A DNA stretch of 59,160 bases, taken from assembly GCA_018716085.1 (NCBI GenBank), contig DVKK01000042.1:1-59160 (forward strand), in the 5' to 3' direction. The notes beneath the pieces were generated by a model, which made no database searches, was not told the origin of the DNA, and saw only the letters and a list, made by a program, of their open reading frames with translations. The position numbers and the translations under genes were made by a program. The DNA comes from Candidatus Ornithoclostridium excrementipullorum. GTDB lineage: Bacteria > Bacillota > Clostridia > Christensenellales > UBA3700. This document shows, piece after piece, positions 6,857 to 15,002 of the stretch (position 1 is its first letter; every line of letters starts with the position of its first letter).

Positions 6857-8374
6857 GTGTACGAAGAATCTCAACAAATAGCTATGCAGTTCGATAAAGC
6901 TACATATGAGCAGAATGCTGACGACTTGAAAGCGCTAATAGAAAAAATTGAACAGGATGTTGAAAATTACGATATTTGTAATCGTGTCCAATTATATTAT
7001 TCTCTGGCTACTGCAGTATCTGATTTGTGGAGCATTGAAAATCCTGATAAGCAAAAAGATAATGACACTATACAAAAAACATTGTATTACTATCGTAAGG
7101 CAATAGAGTCATTTGAAGATGAAGCTTTTCAGGAATATCGTAATGATGGAGCGACCATCTCTTTAATGGCGAGTACATTTATTAACTATGGCAACGCTTT
7201 GGAATCTTGCGGCAGAATCATTGCTACTATCGAACAATATTATTTCGCAATAAATATATATCCTCGGCATCCAATGGCTCAAGGCAATCTAGGCGTAGCT
7301 TTATTGCACTATTCTCAATACTTATCATCAACTAAAACATATGCAAGAGATTGCATGAATTATTATGCTGTTACGCTGTTGGATTCTGCTATAAAAAGTA
7401 AAGATAAAAATATATACAAAGAAGCACGTGAGTTTTTCAAAGGTGCATTAAATAATTTGAATCCGGATTATCGAAAATTTTTACAAAAAGGCATTACGTT
7501 CGATAAAACTGAAAAAATGAGTAAAAATGAACGGCTATACCGAGAGTGGTGTATAAATGCGGGATTATTTATTACTCCTTTTAGCGATTTACCATGTAAT
7601 AGCTTGTCGTTTGCTTTTGATGAAATGACCCTTCCTGAAATAATAACGGGCATTGATCAAAATATGCCTATCGAAATCGGAATGTATAATCAATTAAAAC
7701 AGGAGTTTGTTTCTGCCAGATATTTATATTATGAAACTTTAACGCACGGATCAAAGCCGCATTTTTCAGATAAGAGAACTTGTTTAACTGATACATTAGA
7801 GTATGCTCAATTTTCATTGCGCATTGAAAAACTAAAAACGTCGTTCAAAACTTTGTTTGGGATATTAGATAAAATTGCTTATTTCCTTAACACATATTTT
7901 GATTTGGGAATAAAACAAAAAGACGTTGATTTTAAGAGCATATGGCAGTCAAAGAAAAATGGAAGGAACGGCTATGATTATAAGAACACATTAGATACTT
8001 CAAATAATTTTGCATTGCTATCATTAAAATGGATTCAACGAGAATTTGAACATAGCGAAGACAAATACGCATGTCCTAAATTTCGAAGAATTAAAGATAT
8101 AAGGAATTATTTGGAACACAAATACACAATTGTAACTATGTTTGAAAATTCGATCGAGAATAATCATAGTAAGGAAGAGAAAGTTGCTTTATATATTTCC
8201 GAAATAGAACTAAGTAACCATACTCTTATGCTGTTAAAACTTGTTCGAGAGGCAATAATTTGTGTCGCATTATGTGTAAATGTAGAAGAAAGAAATAGAA
8301 TTGCAAAACGCGGTAAAAATTTTGCTGCTTTGCAAATGATAGTAAACCAGTTTGATGATGAATATAAAATTTAA
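6857..8374 (+). CDS. TPR-HEPN protein (LA2681-like), probable defence RNase
   Basis: The 505-residue protein has a TPR-like helical N-terminal half (roughly 90-160, with GNALESCGR and GNLGVALLHY) and a C-terminal domain resembling the LA2681 HEPN family: an ILDKIAYFLNTYFDLGI helix followed by RNYLEH at residues 416-421. RN-x3-H is the catalytic signature of HEPN RNases. Known HEPN proteins of this sort are often toxins or abortive-infection effectors; that role here is inference. It starts with GTG 16 bases after the restriction gene, with GAGGA at 6842-6846 as ribosome site, so the two are probably one operon. It has the same AT-rich composition. Its TAA stop is immediately followed, in the same frame, by the recombinase fragment. 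Confidence 0.8.
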   Translation: MYEESQQIAMQFDKATYEQNADDLKALIEKIEQDVENYDICNRVQLYYSLATAVSDLWSIENPDKQKDNDTIQKTLYYYRKAIESFEDEAFQEYRNDGATISLMASTFINYGNALESCGRIIATIEQYYFAINIYPRHPMAQGNLGVALLHYSQYLSSTKTYARDCMNYYAVTLLDSAIKSKDKNIYKEAREFFKGALNNLNPDYRKFLQKGITFDKTEKMSKNERLYREWCINAGLFITPFSDLPCNSLSFAFDEMTLPEIITGIDQNMPIEIGMYNQLKQEFVSARYLYYETLTHGSKPHFSDKRTCLTDTLEYAQFSLRIEKLKTSFKTLFGILDKIAYFLNTYFDLGIKQKDVDFKSIWQSKKNGRNGYDYKNTLDTSNNFALLSLKWIQREFEHSEDKYACPKFRRIKDIRNYLEHKYTIVTMFENSIENNHSKEEKVALYISEIELSNHTLMLLKLVREAIICVALCVNVEERNRIAKRGKNFAALQMIVNQFDDEYKI

Positions 8375-8977
8375 TGCAGAAAGAAATACAATAACGGCTG
8401 CAAAAAAACGCAGGTACGCAAAGAAGACCTCGAAGAATGCGTTGTCAATGCGATAATACAGCAAATGAGCAAGCCTGAAATAGTGGACGCAATCGTGGCA
8501 AAGCTGATGAAACTGCAAAACGCAGACGAATCTGCTAATTCCTCGCTGACTATGCTTCTGAACGAAAAGCAAGGCGTTGAACGGTCTTTGGCAAATCTTG
8601 TAAGCGCGATTGAAAACGGAATCGTATCCAATACGACTAATAAACGTCTGCACGACCTTGAAAAGCAACAAGAGGAACTTGAAAGACAAATACTCGTAGA
8701 GCGGAGCAAGCAATCCGTTAAAGTGCCTGAGAGCGAAATACGGCGGGTTTACGCGCAGGCGTTAAAGGCAGAGTCGAGAGCATTGATAAATCTGCTGATA
8801 AAGGAAATAGTGCTTTATAACGACAAAATAGAAATCCATTACAACAACCCGACAACGAAGAGTCCTGACGAAAGTCAGGGCTTTTTGTTTTACTCCGGCA
8901 AAGGTAAAATCGTTAGCGAGATTCAGAACAAAAAGCCGCTGATAGTAAAGATAACAAAAGAAATGTATCTGCGATAA
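8375..8977 (+). pseudogene. C-terminal fragment of a large serine recombinase
   Basis: The frame opens directly after the HEPN stop with CRKKYNNGCKKTQVRKEDLE, the end of a recombinase zinc-ribbon, and continues through the coiled-coil region (LEKQQEELERQI) to the usual C-terminal LLIKEIVLYNDKIEIHYN stretch. About 200 codons remain; the catalytic serine domain and most of the DNA-binding part (around 300 residues in intact relatives) are missing. An internal ATG at 8465 could start a 170-residue peptide but has no clear ribosome site. It adjoins tRNA-Arg, the expected position for an integrase of a tRNA-targeted element. The fragment should be catalytically dead. Confidence 0.85.
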
Positions 8978-8983
8978 AAGGCA

Positions 8984-9033
8984 AAACAAAAAGCCTAAAC
9001 GAACGCATTTTCCCGATGGTTCAATTTAGGCTT
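8984..9033 (-). terminator. Terminator of tRNA-Arg
   Basis: On the minus strand AAGCCTAAA (9025-9033) pairs with TTTAGGCTT (8991-8999) around a 25-base loop, followed by TTTGTTTT. It begins five bases past the tRNA CCA end. Confidence 0.7.
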
Positions 9034-9036
9034 GAA

Positions 9037-9058
9037 GTGGCGCACCCGGCGGGATTTG
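9037..9058 (+). repeat. Candidate att site within the tRNA-Arg 3' end
   Basis: This is the intact partner of the 18-base direct repeat at 3731-3748. The tRNA gene remains complete, with the recombinase stump on its 3' side. Confidence 0.55.
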
Positions 9059-9114
9059 AACCCACAGCCTTCGCCGTCGGAGGGCGACGCTCTATCCAAT
9101 TGCGCTACGGATGC
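9038..9114 (-). tRNA. tRNA-Arg (anticodon CCG)
   Basis: The 77-base cloverleaf has acceptor arms GCATCCG and CGGGTGC, the anticodon loop CTCCGAC (CCG anticodon, reads CGG) and the T-loop TTCAAAT. CCA is encoded. Its 3' end is the probable integration site of the island to its left. Confidence 0.95.
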
Positions 9115-9117
9115 ACG

Positions 9118-9151
9118 CATAAACAAACGGGGCGGAGGCGAGCTCCGTCCC
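9118..9151 (-). terminator. Probable acpP terminator
   Basis: Minus-strand hairpin GGGACGGAG-CTCGC-CTCCGCCCC followed by GTTTGTTT, 18 bases after the acpP stop and just before tRNA-Arg. The T-tract is interrupted, so read-through into the tRNA is possible. Confidence 0.6.
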
Positions 9152-9168
9152 GCGTGTCTGATTTTCGT

Positions 9169-9396
9169 TTATTTGTTGGCTTCTATATACTTGACCACGT
9201 CGCCGATAGTACGGAAATTGAGCGCGGCGTCGTCGTCGATGGTTATGCCGAAATTCTCCTCTACCTGCATGATGATCTCGACCTTGTCGAGCGAATCGGC
9301 GTGAAGGTCGTCCGTCAGGCTGGTGTCGCTGCCGATCGAGTTTTCGTCGATGTTGAGCTTTTCGGAGATAATCTTTCTCAGTTCGTCCAGTATCAT
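9169..9396 (-). CDS. acpP: Acyl carrier protein
   Basis: This 75-residue acidic four-helix protein carries growing acyl chains in fatty acid synthesis. Ser35 in HADSLDKVE is the attachment site for 4'-phosphopantetheine. The length is exactly that of standard AcpP. AGGAGGAATACA precedes the ATG. It lies 38 bases downstream of a phosphopantetheinyl transferase gene, so carrier and activating enzyme are neighbours, but a strong promoter overlaps the end of that gene, so acpP can be expressed alone. No other fatty acid synthesis gene is nearby; a role as a specialised carrier cannot be excluded. Confidence 0.95.
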   Translation of the reverse strand: MILDELRKIISEKLNIDENSIGSDTSLTDDLHADSLDKVEIIMQVEENFGITIDDDAALNFRTIGDVVKYIEANK

Positions 9397-9416
9397 TGTA
9401 TTCCTCCTTTTTTATT

Positions 9417-9445
9417 ATTTTAATACACGCGCGGTTAACTGTCAA
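9417..9445 (-). promoter_or_regulatory. acpP promoter
   Basis: TTGACA (9440-9445), 17 bases, TAAAAT (9417-9422) on the minus strand. The -35 overlaps the last codons of the preceding transferase gene. Confidence 0.75.
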
Positions 9446-9875
9446 CGTTTTGAAGATAAACAACCTCGCAATTCCCGTCACCGCCGCAGACAGCCGTAGT
9501 ATAGCCGTCATATATCCGCATATAGCGCACTTCGGGGATCTTTACGCCTCCGCGGATCTCGGAGAGCTTAATACCGTCCCCGCGCAGTTTGACGTAAGCC
9601 TCGTACGCCGTCCACTCCGCGATCCCCATTCCGGCTATACGTACGGGACGATCGCTCCGTTCCGTATCGATCCCGACGCCGCAAGAAGCCACCGCGATAA
9701 GAATTTTCGTACCCGTGTGCGTTATCGACAGATAAGCGTTGTCGCATACGGGTTTGCCGCAGGGAGTCTTCCTCACGCGTTCCAACGGTCTTGCGCCGTG
9801 CCGAATAAGATATGCGTTCACGTCGCGGAGCATGACTTCCGACGACGGATAGCCTTCTCCCGCGAAGATCGTCAT
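9435..9875 (-). CDS. Compact Sfp-type 4'-phosphopantetheinyl transferase
   Basis: The 146-residue protein should transfer phosphopantetheine from CoA to carrier proteins such as the ACP encoded next. It keeps the core motifs of the family: His53 in LSITHT, the metal-binding GIDTE (Asp70, Glu72), and WTAYEAYVK (Trp88, Glu92, Lys96), where Tyr replaces the usual Lys of KEA. It is well short of the 220-240 residues of Sfp and lacks most of the N-terminal half-domain, starting just before the GKP motif. It overlaps malQ by four bases (ATGA), so it is the last gene of the overlapping cluster. The function is likely but the short form is unusual. Confidence 0.78.
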   Translation of the reverse strand: MTIFAGEGYPSSEVMLRDVNAYLIRHGARPLERVRKTPCGKPVCDNAYLSITHTGTKILIAVASCGVGIDTERSDRPVRIAGMGIAEWTAYEAYVKLRGDGIKLSEIRGGVKIPEVRYMRIYDGYTTAVCGGDGNCEVVYLQNVDS

Positions 9876-11368
9876 ACGCGGTTACGCCCGTACAGACAGT
9901 TGATATAGTGAAAATATCCTCTGTCCACGCTGCCGAGAGCTTCGTCCGTCGCGCGGAAAGTCCAGTTCCCGTCGGCGACCCCGGGAGTATTCATCCGACA
10001 GTCCGCTCCGTAACCGCACAGGTCCTGAAACGGCACTATCGCGAGCCTGCAACAGCTTGCGATAAGCCTTCTGATAAACAGCTTCGTCGCCTGACAGTCG
10101 TATCCTCCGCCGCCCCACTTGCTCCTGTCGCATTCGATATAGCGAAGCATATAGTCGAGTATGTTTTCGGGCAGAGAGTACATCCAGCCCAGCGACGTGT
10201 TGTTGTCGTGCGTCGCAGTATATCCCACGCAGTTGCGGCTGAAATTGTGCGGCAGATGTATACTGTCCCCGTCCTCGAAGCCGAATTGCATCACGCGCAT
10301 GCACGGCAGACCCGTATGCGCCAGAAGCTCGTTGACGTCGTCGTCTATGATGCCGAGATCTTCGGCTATGAACGAGTCGGGGGAATGTTTCTTAAACACT
10401 TCGGCGAAGAGCTCCTTACCGACGCCCTTGCGCCATTTTCCCTCTTTCGCTGTGACCGCGTTCGCGTCTACCGCCCAGTATGCGCTGAACGCCCTGAAAT
10501 GGTCTATGCGGAGCACGTCGTACAGTTCCGCCATTCGGTCGAAACGTCCGAGCCACCATCTGAATCCGTCTTTGCGCATCTTTCCGTAATCGTAGAGCGG
10601 ATTGCCCCACAGCTGTCCGTCCTCGCTGAAATAATCGGGCGGAACGCCCGCGACCTCTGTCGGAGCCATGTTTTCGTCCAGTTTGAACTGCGAAGGATCT
10701 CCCCATACGTCCGCGCTGTCCAAGCTGACGTACATGGGCATATCGCCTATCAGCCGTATCTTCTTTTCCGCAAGCATACGCCTGACCTCGCGCCACTGGG
10801 CGTCGAAGATATACTGTTCGAAAACGTAATAACGGTATCCTTCGGAAAACTCGTTTTTCAGTTCCTCTTTTCGGGAAACGGAAGCTCTGCGGTATTTTTC
10901 TTCCCATTCCCACCACGGAGCTCCGCCGTGCGCGTCCTTTATCGCCATGAACAGCGCGTAATCTCTCAGCCACGGCGTACGCGCTTCATATCCGTCCAAA
11001 GAAGCGCGGTCGCCGAAGTTTGCGAACGCGCGGCGCAACAGCGCGCGCTTGGATCCGCTGCAAAAAGCGTAATCGACGGCGTAGGGATAATCGTAGCGCG
11101 CTTTTTCGGCGTCCTCGCGAGATATAAGTCCGTCGCGGACCAGCCTGTCCGGATCGACGTACATGAAATTGCCCGCAAAAGCGCTGGTGCCGGAATAGGG
11201 CGACCACCCGGTACCGACGGTGGTAACGGGCAGAGTCTGCCAGTAATGGAATCCGCTCTCGATCAGAAAATCCGCGAACTTTTCCGTTTCCGCGCCGAAG
11301 CCGCCTATGCCGTATTTCGACGGAAGGGACGAGATGTTGAGCAATACGCCGCCACTCCTGTTCAGCAT
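9872..11368 (-). CDS. malQ: 4-alpha-glucanotransferase (amylomaltase, GH77)
   Basis: MalQ moves alpha-1,4-glucan segments between maltodextrins and releases glucose, in the cytoplasm. The 498-residue chain shows the GH77 residues: nucleophile Asp289 in RIDHFRAF, acid/base Glu336 in FIAEDLG, and Asp388 in THDNNT. The N-terminus GGVLLNISSLPSKYGIGGFG is a typical substrate-site start. Translation begins at 11368 after GAGGAAAAGG; a longer in-frame extension upstream lies inside the hydrolase gene. It overlaps the hydrolase by seven bases and the transferase by four. There is no glycogen phosphorylase nearby. Confidence 0.95.
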   Translation of the reverse strand: MLNRSGGVLLNISSLPSKYGIGGFGAETEKFADFLIESGFHYWQTLPVTTVGTGWSPYSGTSAFAGNFMYVDPDRLVRDGLISREDAEKARYDYPYAVDYAFCSGSKRALLRRAFANFGDRASLDGYEARTPWLRDYALFMAIKDAHGGAPWWEWEEKYRRASVSRKEELKNEFSEGYRYYVFEQYIFDAQWREVRRMLAEKKIRLIGDMPMYVSLDSADVWGDPSQFKLDENMAPTEVAGVPPDYFSEDGQLWGNPLYDYGKMRKDGFRWWLGRFDRMAELYDVLRIDHFRAFSAYWAVDANAVTAKEGKWRKGVGKELFAEVFKKHSPDSFIAEDLGIIDDDVNELLAHTGLPCMRVMQFGFEDGDSIHLPHNFSRNCVGYTATHDNNTSLGWMYSLPENILDYMLRYIECDRSKWGGGGYDCQATKLFIRRLIASCCRLAIVPFQDLCGYGADCRMNTPGVADGNWTFRATDEALGSVDRGYFHYINCLYGRNRV

Positions 11369-12495
11369 ACCTTTTCCTCCTCTCCCCGCTCTGCGCGCGC
11401 GGCAAGCGCACGCGTAAAGAAGTCGTCCACCTGCTCCATGAACGCGTCGTCGATCGCAAACACGGTCTTTTTGTCCGAGAAGCGGTATCTGTCGTCCACG
11501 TTGTATTGGAATACGTTGGCGCCTTTCGCTGCGAGAGGTTCTTTTCTGTTGTTTCTGTAATCCTCGGATATCCTGCTCTCCGCCGCCACGGGCCGCGACA
11601 GCGTATGCCCTCTGTCCGTGAAAAGTATGTATTCGGCGTTGGGATTGACTATTTCGTCGCGGTGCACGTAAACCGAACAGTTGATCGGTACTGTGGGATC
11701 GTCCGAACTGTGCGCGACCAATACCGGACCGCCGTAAGCGTTTATACCGCTGACGCCGTCGCCCTTGGCGTCGTCGCCGTATTTGAGCAATTCGAGTATC
11801 CTGCTCCACGGCTTTATCAGCACCGCCAGCTTGCCGACGTAACGGCTCGCGTGTATCTTCATGATGTCCCACGTATCGTTGAAACCGCTCAAAGTGGCGA
11901 CCGCGGTCAGTTCCTTGTGCCCGTAGTTCAGTACGTTGGCTGCGGCAAAACCGGACCAGCTGTGTCCGTAAACGAGGATAGGCAAGCCTTCGAACTCGGG
12001 ACGCGACGCGCAGAAATTTATCGCGTTGTGCAGGTCTATCTTGGACTGCATCAGACCTCCCAGTCCGTCCCCTTCGCTGCGGCACGTTCCCGTCATGTCG
12101 AACGTGAATACCTCGTACCCCTTATCCACGAACCATGCGGTACGGTTGAGATATCCGTCCATATTGCAGCCTATGCCGTGACAGACCAGTACGAGCGCTT
12201 TGCCTCTGCCTTTTCCCTTTGCCGAATAACGGCACCCGGCAAGGCGGTTGCCTCGGGAGACGAAACTCATCTCCTGCCTGTCCATACGGTCCTTGTAGTC
12301 GTCGTATGTCACGGTGTTGAGCATAGGCGTGACCCTCTTACCGAATACGGCTTTCGAAAGGACCGCGGCGGCGGCGAGAGGCAGCACGACGGTCCACGCC
12401 AGCAGACCGAACACCATGAGCACTCCGACTTTCGCAGCCGTGACGGCGGCGCCTTTTTTGGGCTTTAAGCACACATCGGTTTTGACTTCTATCAT
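11362..12495 (-). CDS. Membrane-anchored alpha/beta hydrolase
   Basis: The 377-residue protein has one N-terminal membrane segment (about 20-46) and a serine hydrolase fold. The nucleophile elbow is GHSWSG, the oxyanion loop CHGIGCN, the acid is in SSDDPTVP, and the His is in DRGHTLS. It resembles lysophospholipase-like or acylglycerol hydrolases, but the substrate is unknown. I start at 12495, where GGAGG sits five bases upstream; an ATG four codons earlier (12507) has no ribosome site. It sits between a lipoprotein and malQ in an overlapping cluster, which suggests a shared cell-envelope or lipid role only weakly. Confidence 0.82.
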   Translation of the reverse strand: MIEVKTDVCLKPKKGAAVTAAKVGVLMVFGLLAWTVVLPLAAAAVLSKAVFGKRVTPMLNTVTYDDYKDRMDRQEMSFVSRGNRLAGCRYSAKGKGRGKALVLVCHGIGCNMDGYLNRTAWFVDKGYEVFTFDMTGTCRSEGDGLGGLMQSKIDLHNAINFCASRPEFEGLPILVYGHSWSGFAAANVLNYGHKELTAVATLSGFNDTWDIMKIHASRYVGKLAVLIKPWSRILELLKYGDDAKGDGVSGINAYGGPVLVAHSSDDPTVPINCSVYVHRDEIVNPNAEYILFTDRGHTLSRPVAAESRISEDYRNNRKEPLAAKGANVFQYNVDDRYRFSDKKTVFAIDDAFMEQVDDFFTRALAARAERGEEEKVC

Positions 12496-12508
12496 ATTCT
12501 CCTCCATA

Positions 12509-12931
12509 TCATGACACCGTTGCAGTCATAGTGACGGTCAACGGAGATATAGCATTCGTTCTTTTCAGCGACAGCGTAACGTTGTATCTTCCGGTCTTTT
12601 CAAATACCGCGTTTACGTAAACGGGCACGGGATCTTTCAATATCTCCGCCAACTCCACGGTCACGGACGACCCGCTCGCGGTCGCGGATCCAACGCGCAG
12701 CGACGTCAGGCACTCCGCGGTCACGTCTGCGCCCGACGGATCGGTTATCCTGCCGTCCTCCGCCGACCCCGCAAGCGCAGACACGAATGCGTCCGTCGTT
12801 TCTTCGAGATAGTCCGACATCGGCTTAGGCGTCTTGGATTCCAATCCGTCGGGATCGCACGCCGCAGCGAACATAAGCGCCGCCGCGCATACGACGAATA
12901 CCGCAAATGCAAAGCCCGCCCGCCTCTTCAT
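12509..12931 (-). CDS. Small lipoprotein of unknown function
   Basis: The 140-residue product has a basic start, a hydrophobic stretch and a lipobox-like ending in FAAAC (Cys25), so it should be lipid-anchored outside the membrane. The remainder (about 115 residues) looks like a small beta-rich domain with alternating Val/Thr segments. No family is recognised. It follows the sensor kinase gene by one base, so it could be an accessory sensor for that kinase; this is inference from position. Confidence 0.75.
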   Translation of the reverse strand: MKRRAGFAFAVFVVCAAALMFAAACDPDGLESKTPKPMSDYLEETTDAFVSALAGSAEDGRITDPSGADVTAECLTSLRVGSATASGSSVTVELAEILKDPVPVYVNAVFEKTGRYNVTLSLKRTNAISPLTVTMTATVS

Positions 12932-12932
12932 A

Positions 12933-14174
12933 TCAACGCCTTGCGAACTCCACCGTTATTTCCAGACCGGAAGGAGCGTTCTGTCTTGCTCTTATCGTCC
13001 CGCCCAGACTTTCGGCGATCGCTTTCGCTATCGAAAGTCCCAAGCCCGTCCCCTGTATGTCGCCCACGTTGGACGCGCGGTAAAATCTGTCGAATATCTT
13101 CTCCTCGTCGCCTTTGGGTATCCCTATGCCCGTATCGGCGACCGTCAGCACGCATCCGCCGCCCGTCGTATTCTTCAATCTCACGCTTATCCTGTCCCCT
13201 TCGCGCGTATATTTGACGGCGTTGTCGAGGAGGATGCTCGTCAGCTGTTTTACCTTGTTCCTGTCCAGGGACAGCTGCGTACTGTCTATGCACGCGATAA
13301 GCGCCTTGTTGTCCATGTTCGCAAGATCGGCGTACATATCCACTACGGACGCGACCGTATCGCTCACGCTGCCGTCTTTGCCCGCGCTCTTGTTCCCCGC
13401 GCGTACGATATTGAGCAGTCCCGAAGAGATATCCGTCATATAGTCTATCTCTTTAAGGCACGCCTGCAAGTCCTCGCGGGCGGCATCGTCCGTTACCGCG
13501 TCGGACGCGAGCACGTTGTCCAGATTGCCGCGTATGATCGCGAGCGGAGTTCTTATCTCGTGCGACATATCGTTGACGAACGCCTTCTGTTCGGAATAAC
13601 TCGCGACTATCGGGCGCATCTGTATATAGCCCATCACGAGCGCGAGCACAACCGCCAACACGACGAAAACGCAGACGAACGCTATACTGCCGCCGCCGAT
13701 GTCGGCGAGAGTTTCGTCCGCGATCCGATCGGGTACGAACAGTTTCAGATATCTCTCCCCCGAAGGATCGTCCAAGCGCGTGGTGTAAGTGGCAAATTCG
13801 TAACTCAGACCGTCGTCCGCAGTAAAAGTCTGGATCTGAACTTTATCGGTCTCGCCGCCGATGAACGGATTGAGTTCTCTCAAAAAATCGCTCGGCGTGG
13901 ACAGTTCGTACTCGCCGTCGCCGCGCACGGTATAGATCGCGTACAGATAATACGGACTTTCCGGAGCATTATCCGAAACCAGTTCGGCATAAGAATATCC
14001 TTGCAGTTCTTCCGCGTATTCGCGGACGAGTTTTTCCGCGGCTCTGTCCCCGCTGTCGCTAACATAAAACCCGAAACAGATAAACAACGCCCCGTACGCC
14101 ACCAAAAGTACGGCGACGTTGATGAGCGAAAATATGCCGAACCTGCGTTTTGTTTCCTTATCGAACCTTATCAT
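12933..14174 (-). CDS. Sensor histidine kinase
   Basis: This 413-residue kinase has two membrane segments (about 15-37 and 162-185) flanking an extracellular sensor region of about 125 residues. The cytoplasmic part has His205 in SHEIRTP, N-box DNAVKY, G1 DTGIGI and the GTGLGLSIAKA loop. The start ATG at 14174 overlaps the regulator stop (ATGA). A much longer in-frame extension upstream lies within the regulator gene and is not real. It would act with the regulator; the neighbouring lipoprotein may sit in the same signalling unit. Confidence 0.95.
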   Translation of the reverse strand: MIRFDKETKRRFGIFSLINVAVLLVAYGALFICFGFYVSDSGDRAAEKLVREYAEELQGYSYAELVSDNAPESPYYLYAIYTVRGDGEYELSTPSDFLRELNPFIGGETDKVQIQTFTADDGLSYEFATYTTRLDDPSGERYLKLFVPDRIADETLADIGGGSIAFVCVFVVLAVVLALVMGYIQMRPIVASYSEQKAFVNDMSHEIRTPLAIIRGNLDNVLASDAVTDDAAREDLQACLKEIDYMTDISSGLLNIVRAGNKSAGKDGSVSDTVASVVDMYADLANMDNKALIACIDSTQLSLDRNKVKQLTSILLDNAVKYTREGDRISVRLKNTTGGGCVLTVADTGIGIPKGDEEKIFDRFYRASNVGDIQGTGLGLSIAKAIAESLGGTIRARQNAPSGLEITVEFARR

Positions 14175-14842
14175 ACCTTTTCGGTCCACATATATCCGGT
14201 GGACTTGATCGTCTTGAGATTTACGTCGAAGCCGAACTGCGACAATATCTTGCGCAGACGGAAAATATTTATCTCTATCACCTGAGGACCCGTCTGCGAA
14301 TAATACCCCCATATCCGATCGAATATCTGCTGTTTGGTCATTATGATCTCTTTGTTCCGCACGAGAAGTTCCAGTATGTCGTAGGTCTTGCGGTTCATGG
14401 GTACGTAATTGCCGTCGACGGTCACCATCTTGTTGACGAAATTGACTTCCATGTTTTTGTACGAATACACCGTACTGCGGAAACTCCCCGAAGTGCGGCG
14501 AAGCGCCGCCTCGCATCTCACGATGAGTTCTTCTCTGGCGAACGGCTTGGTGATATAGTCGTCCGCGCCTTCCTTGAAACAGTCTATCTTCTTGTCTATA
14601 TCCGACAGCGCCGACAGAATGATGATCGGCATCAGATGCACGCGTCTTATCTCGCGCAGCACTTCCATGCCCGACAGCTTCCCGAGCATGAGATCGAGAA
14701 TTATAAGATCGTAATAAGTCTTTTCGACGTCCTGCAACGCCTTTTCGCCCGAGAGCGCCGTGTCGACGTCGCCCAGTCCCGACAGAGCGACCGCCAGTAT
14801 CTTGGAGAGCTTTTCGTCGTCCTCCACAACCAATATCCTCAT
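14171..14842 (-). CDS. OmpR/PhoB-family response regulator
   Basis: The 223-residue regulator has a receiver domain with Glu7/Asp8/Asp9, phosphoacceptor Asp50 in IILDLML and Lys99 in TKPF, then a winged-helix domain ending KSTGYMW. It heads the cluster regulator-kinase-lipoprotein-hydrolase-malQ-transferase, all with overlaps or near-zero gaps. A strong promoter lies about 40 bases upstream, and an inverted repeat just after the -10 could be its own operator. Confidence 0.95.
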   Translation of the reverse strand: MRILVVEDDEKLSKILAVALSGLGDVDTALSGEKALQDVEKTYYDLIILDLMLGKLSGMEVLREIRRVHLMPIIILSALSDIDKKIDCFKEGADDYITKPFAREELIVRCEAALRRTSGSFRSTVYSYKNMEVNFVNKMVTVDGNYVPMNRKTYDILELLVRNKEIIMTKQQIFDRIWGYYSQTGPQVIEINIFRLRKILSQFGFDVNLKTIKSTGYMWTEKV

Positions 14843-14858
14843 ACGTTCTCCTTACGGC

Positions 14859-14882
14859 TTGACGCCATACCTCCTGCGTCAA
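14859..14882 (-). promoter_or_regulatory. Inverted repeat at the transcription start of the regulator operon
   Basis: TTGACGC and GCGTCAA arms of seven bases flank a 10-base loop holding GGAGG and an ATG. It touches the -10 box. It could bind a regulator or fold as an RNA hairpin in the leader. Confidence 0.4.
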
Positions 14883-14910
14883 TTATACAATAACGCGATA
14901 GTGCTTTCAA
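14882..14910 (-). promoter_or_regulatory. Promoter of the regulator/kinase/malQ cluster
   Basis: TTGAAA (14905-14910), 17 bases, TATAAT (14882-14887) on the minus strand. Confidence 0.8.
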
Positions 14911-15002
14911 TAGTTATCGGCAATTTAGTAAGATTTTTTTAATTTTTAAGTAATAAAGATTTTATTTTACGGCGCGGTTCCGCCGCAGACGACGTTTCCC
15001 GG

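Noticed and set aside
6857..8977. Programmed read-through making a HEPN-recombinase fusion
   Set aside because: Frames match across the TAA, but a truncated recombinase tail with half a zinc ribbon is better explained as a deletion remnant.
9908..11560. Plus-strand ORF of 550 codons
   Set aside because: Antisense to malQ, which has all GH77 residues; no ribosome site or family match.
12933..14882. 649-codon reading of the second kinase
   Set aside because: The extra 236 codons lie in the regulator gene in another frame; the ATGA overlap at 14171-14174 gives the real start.
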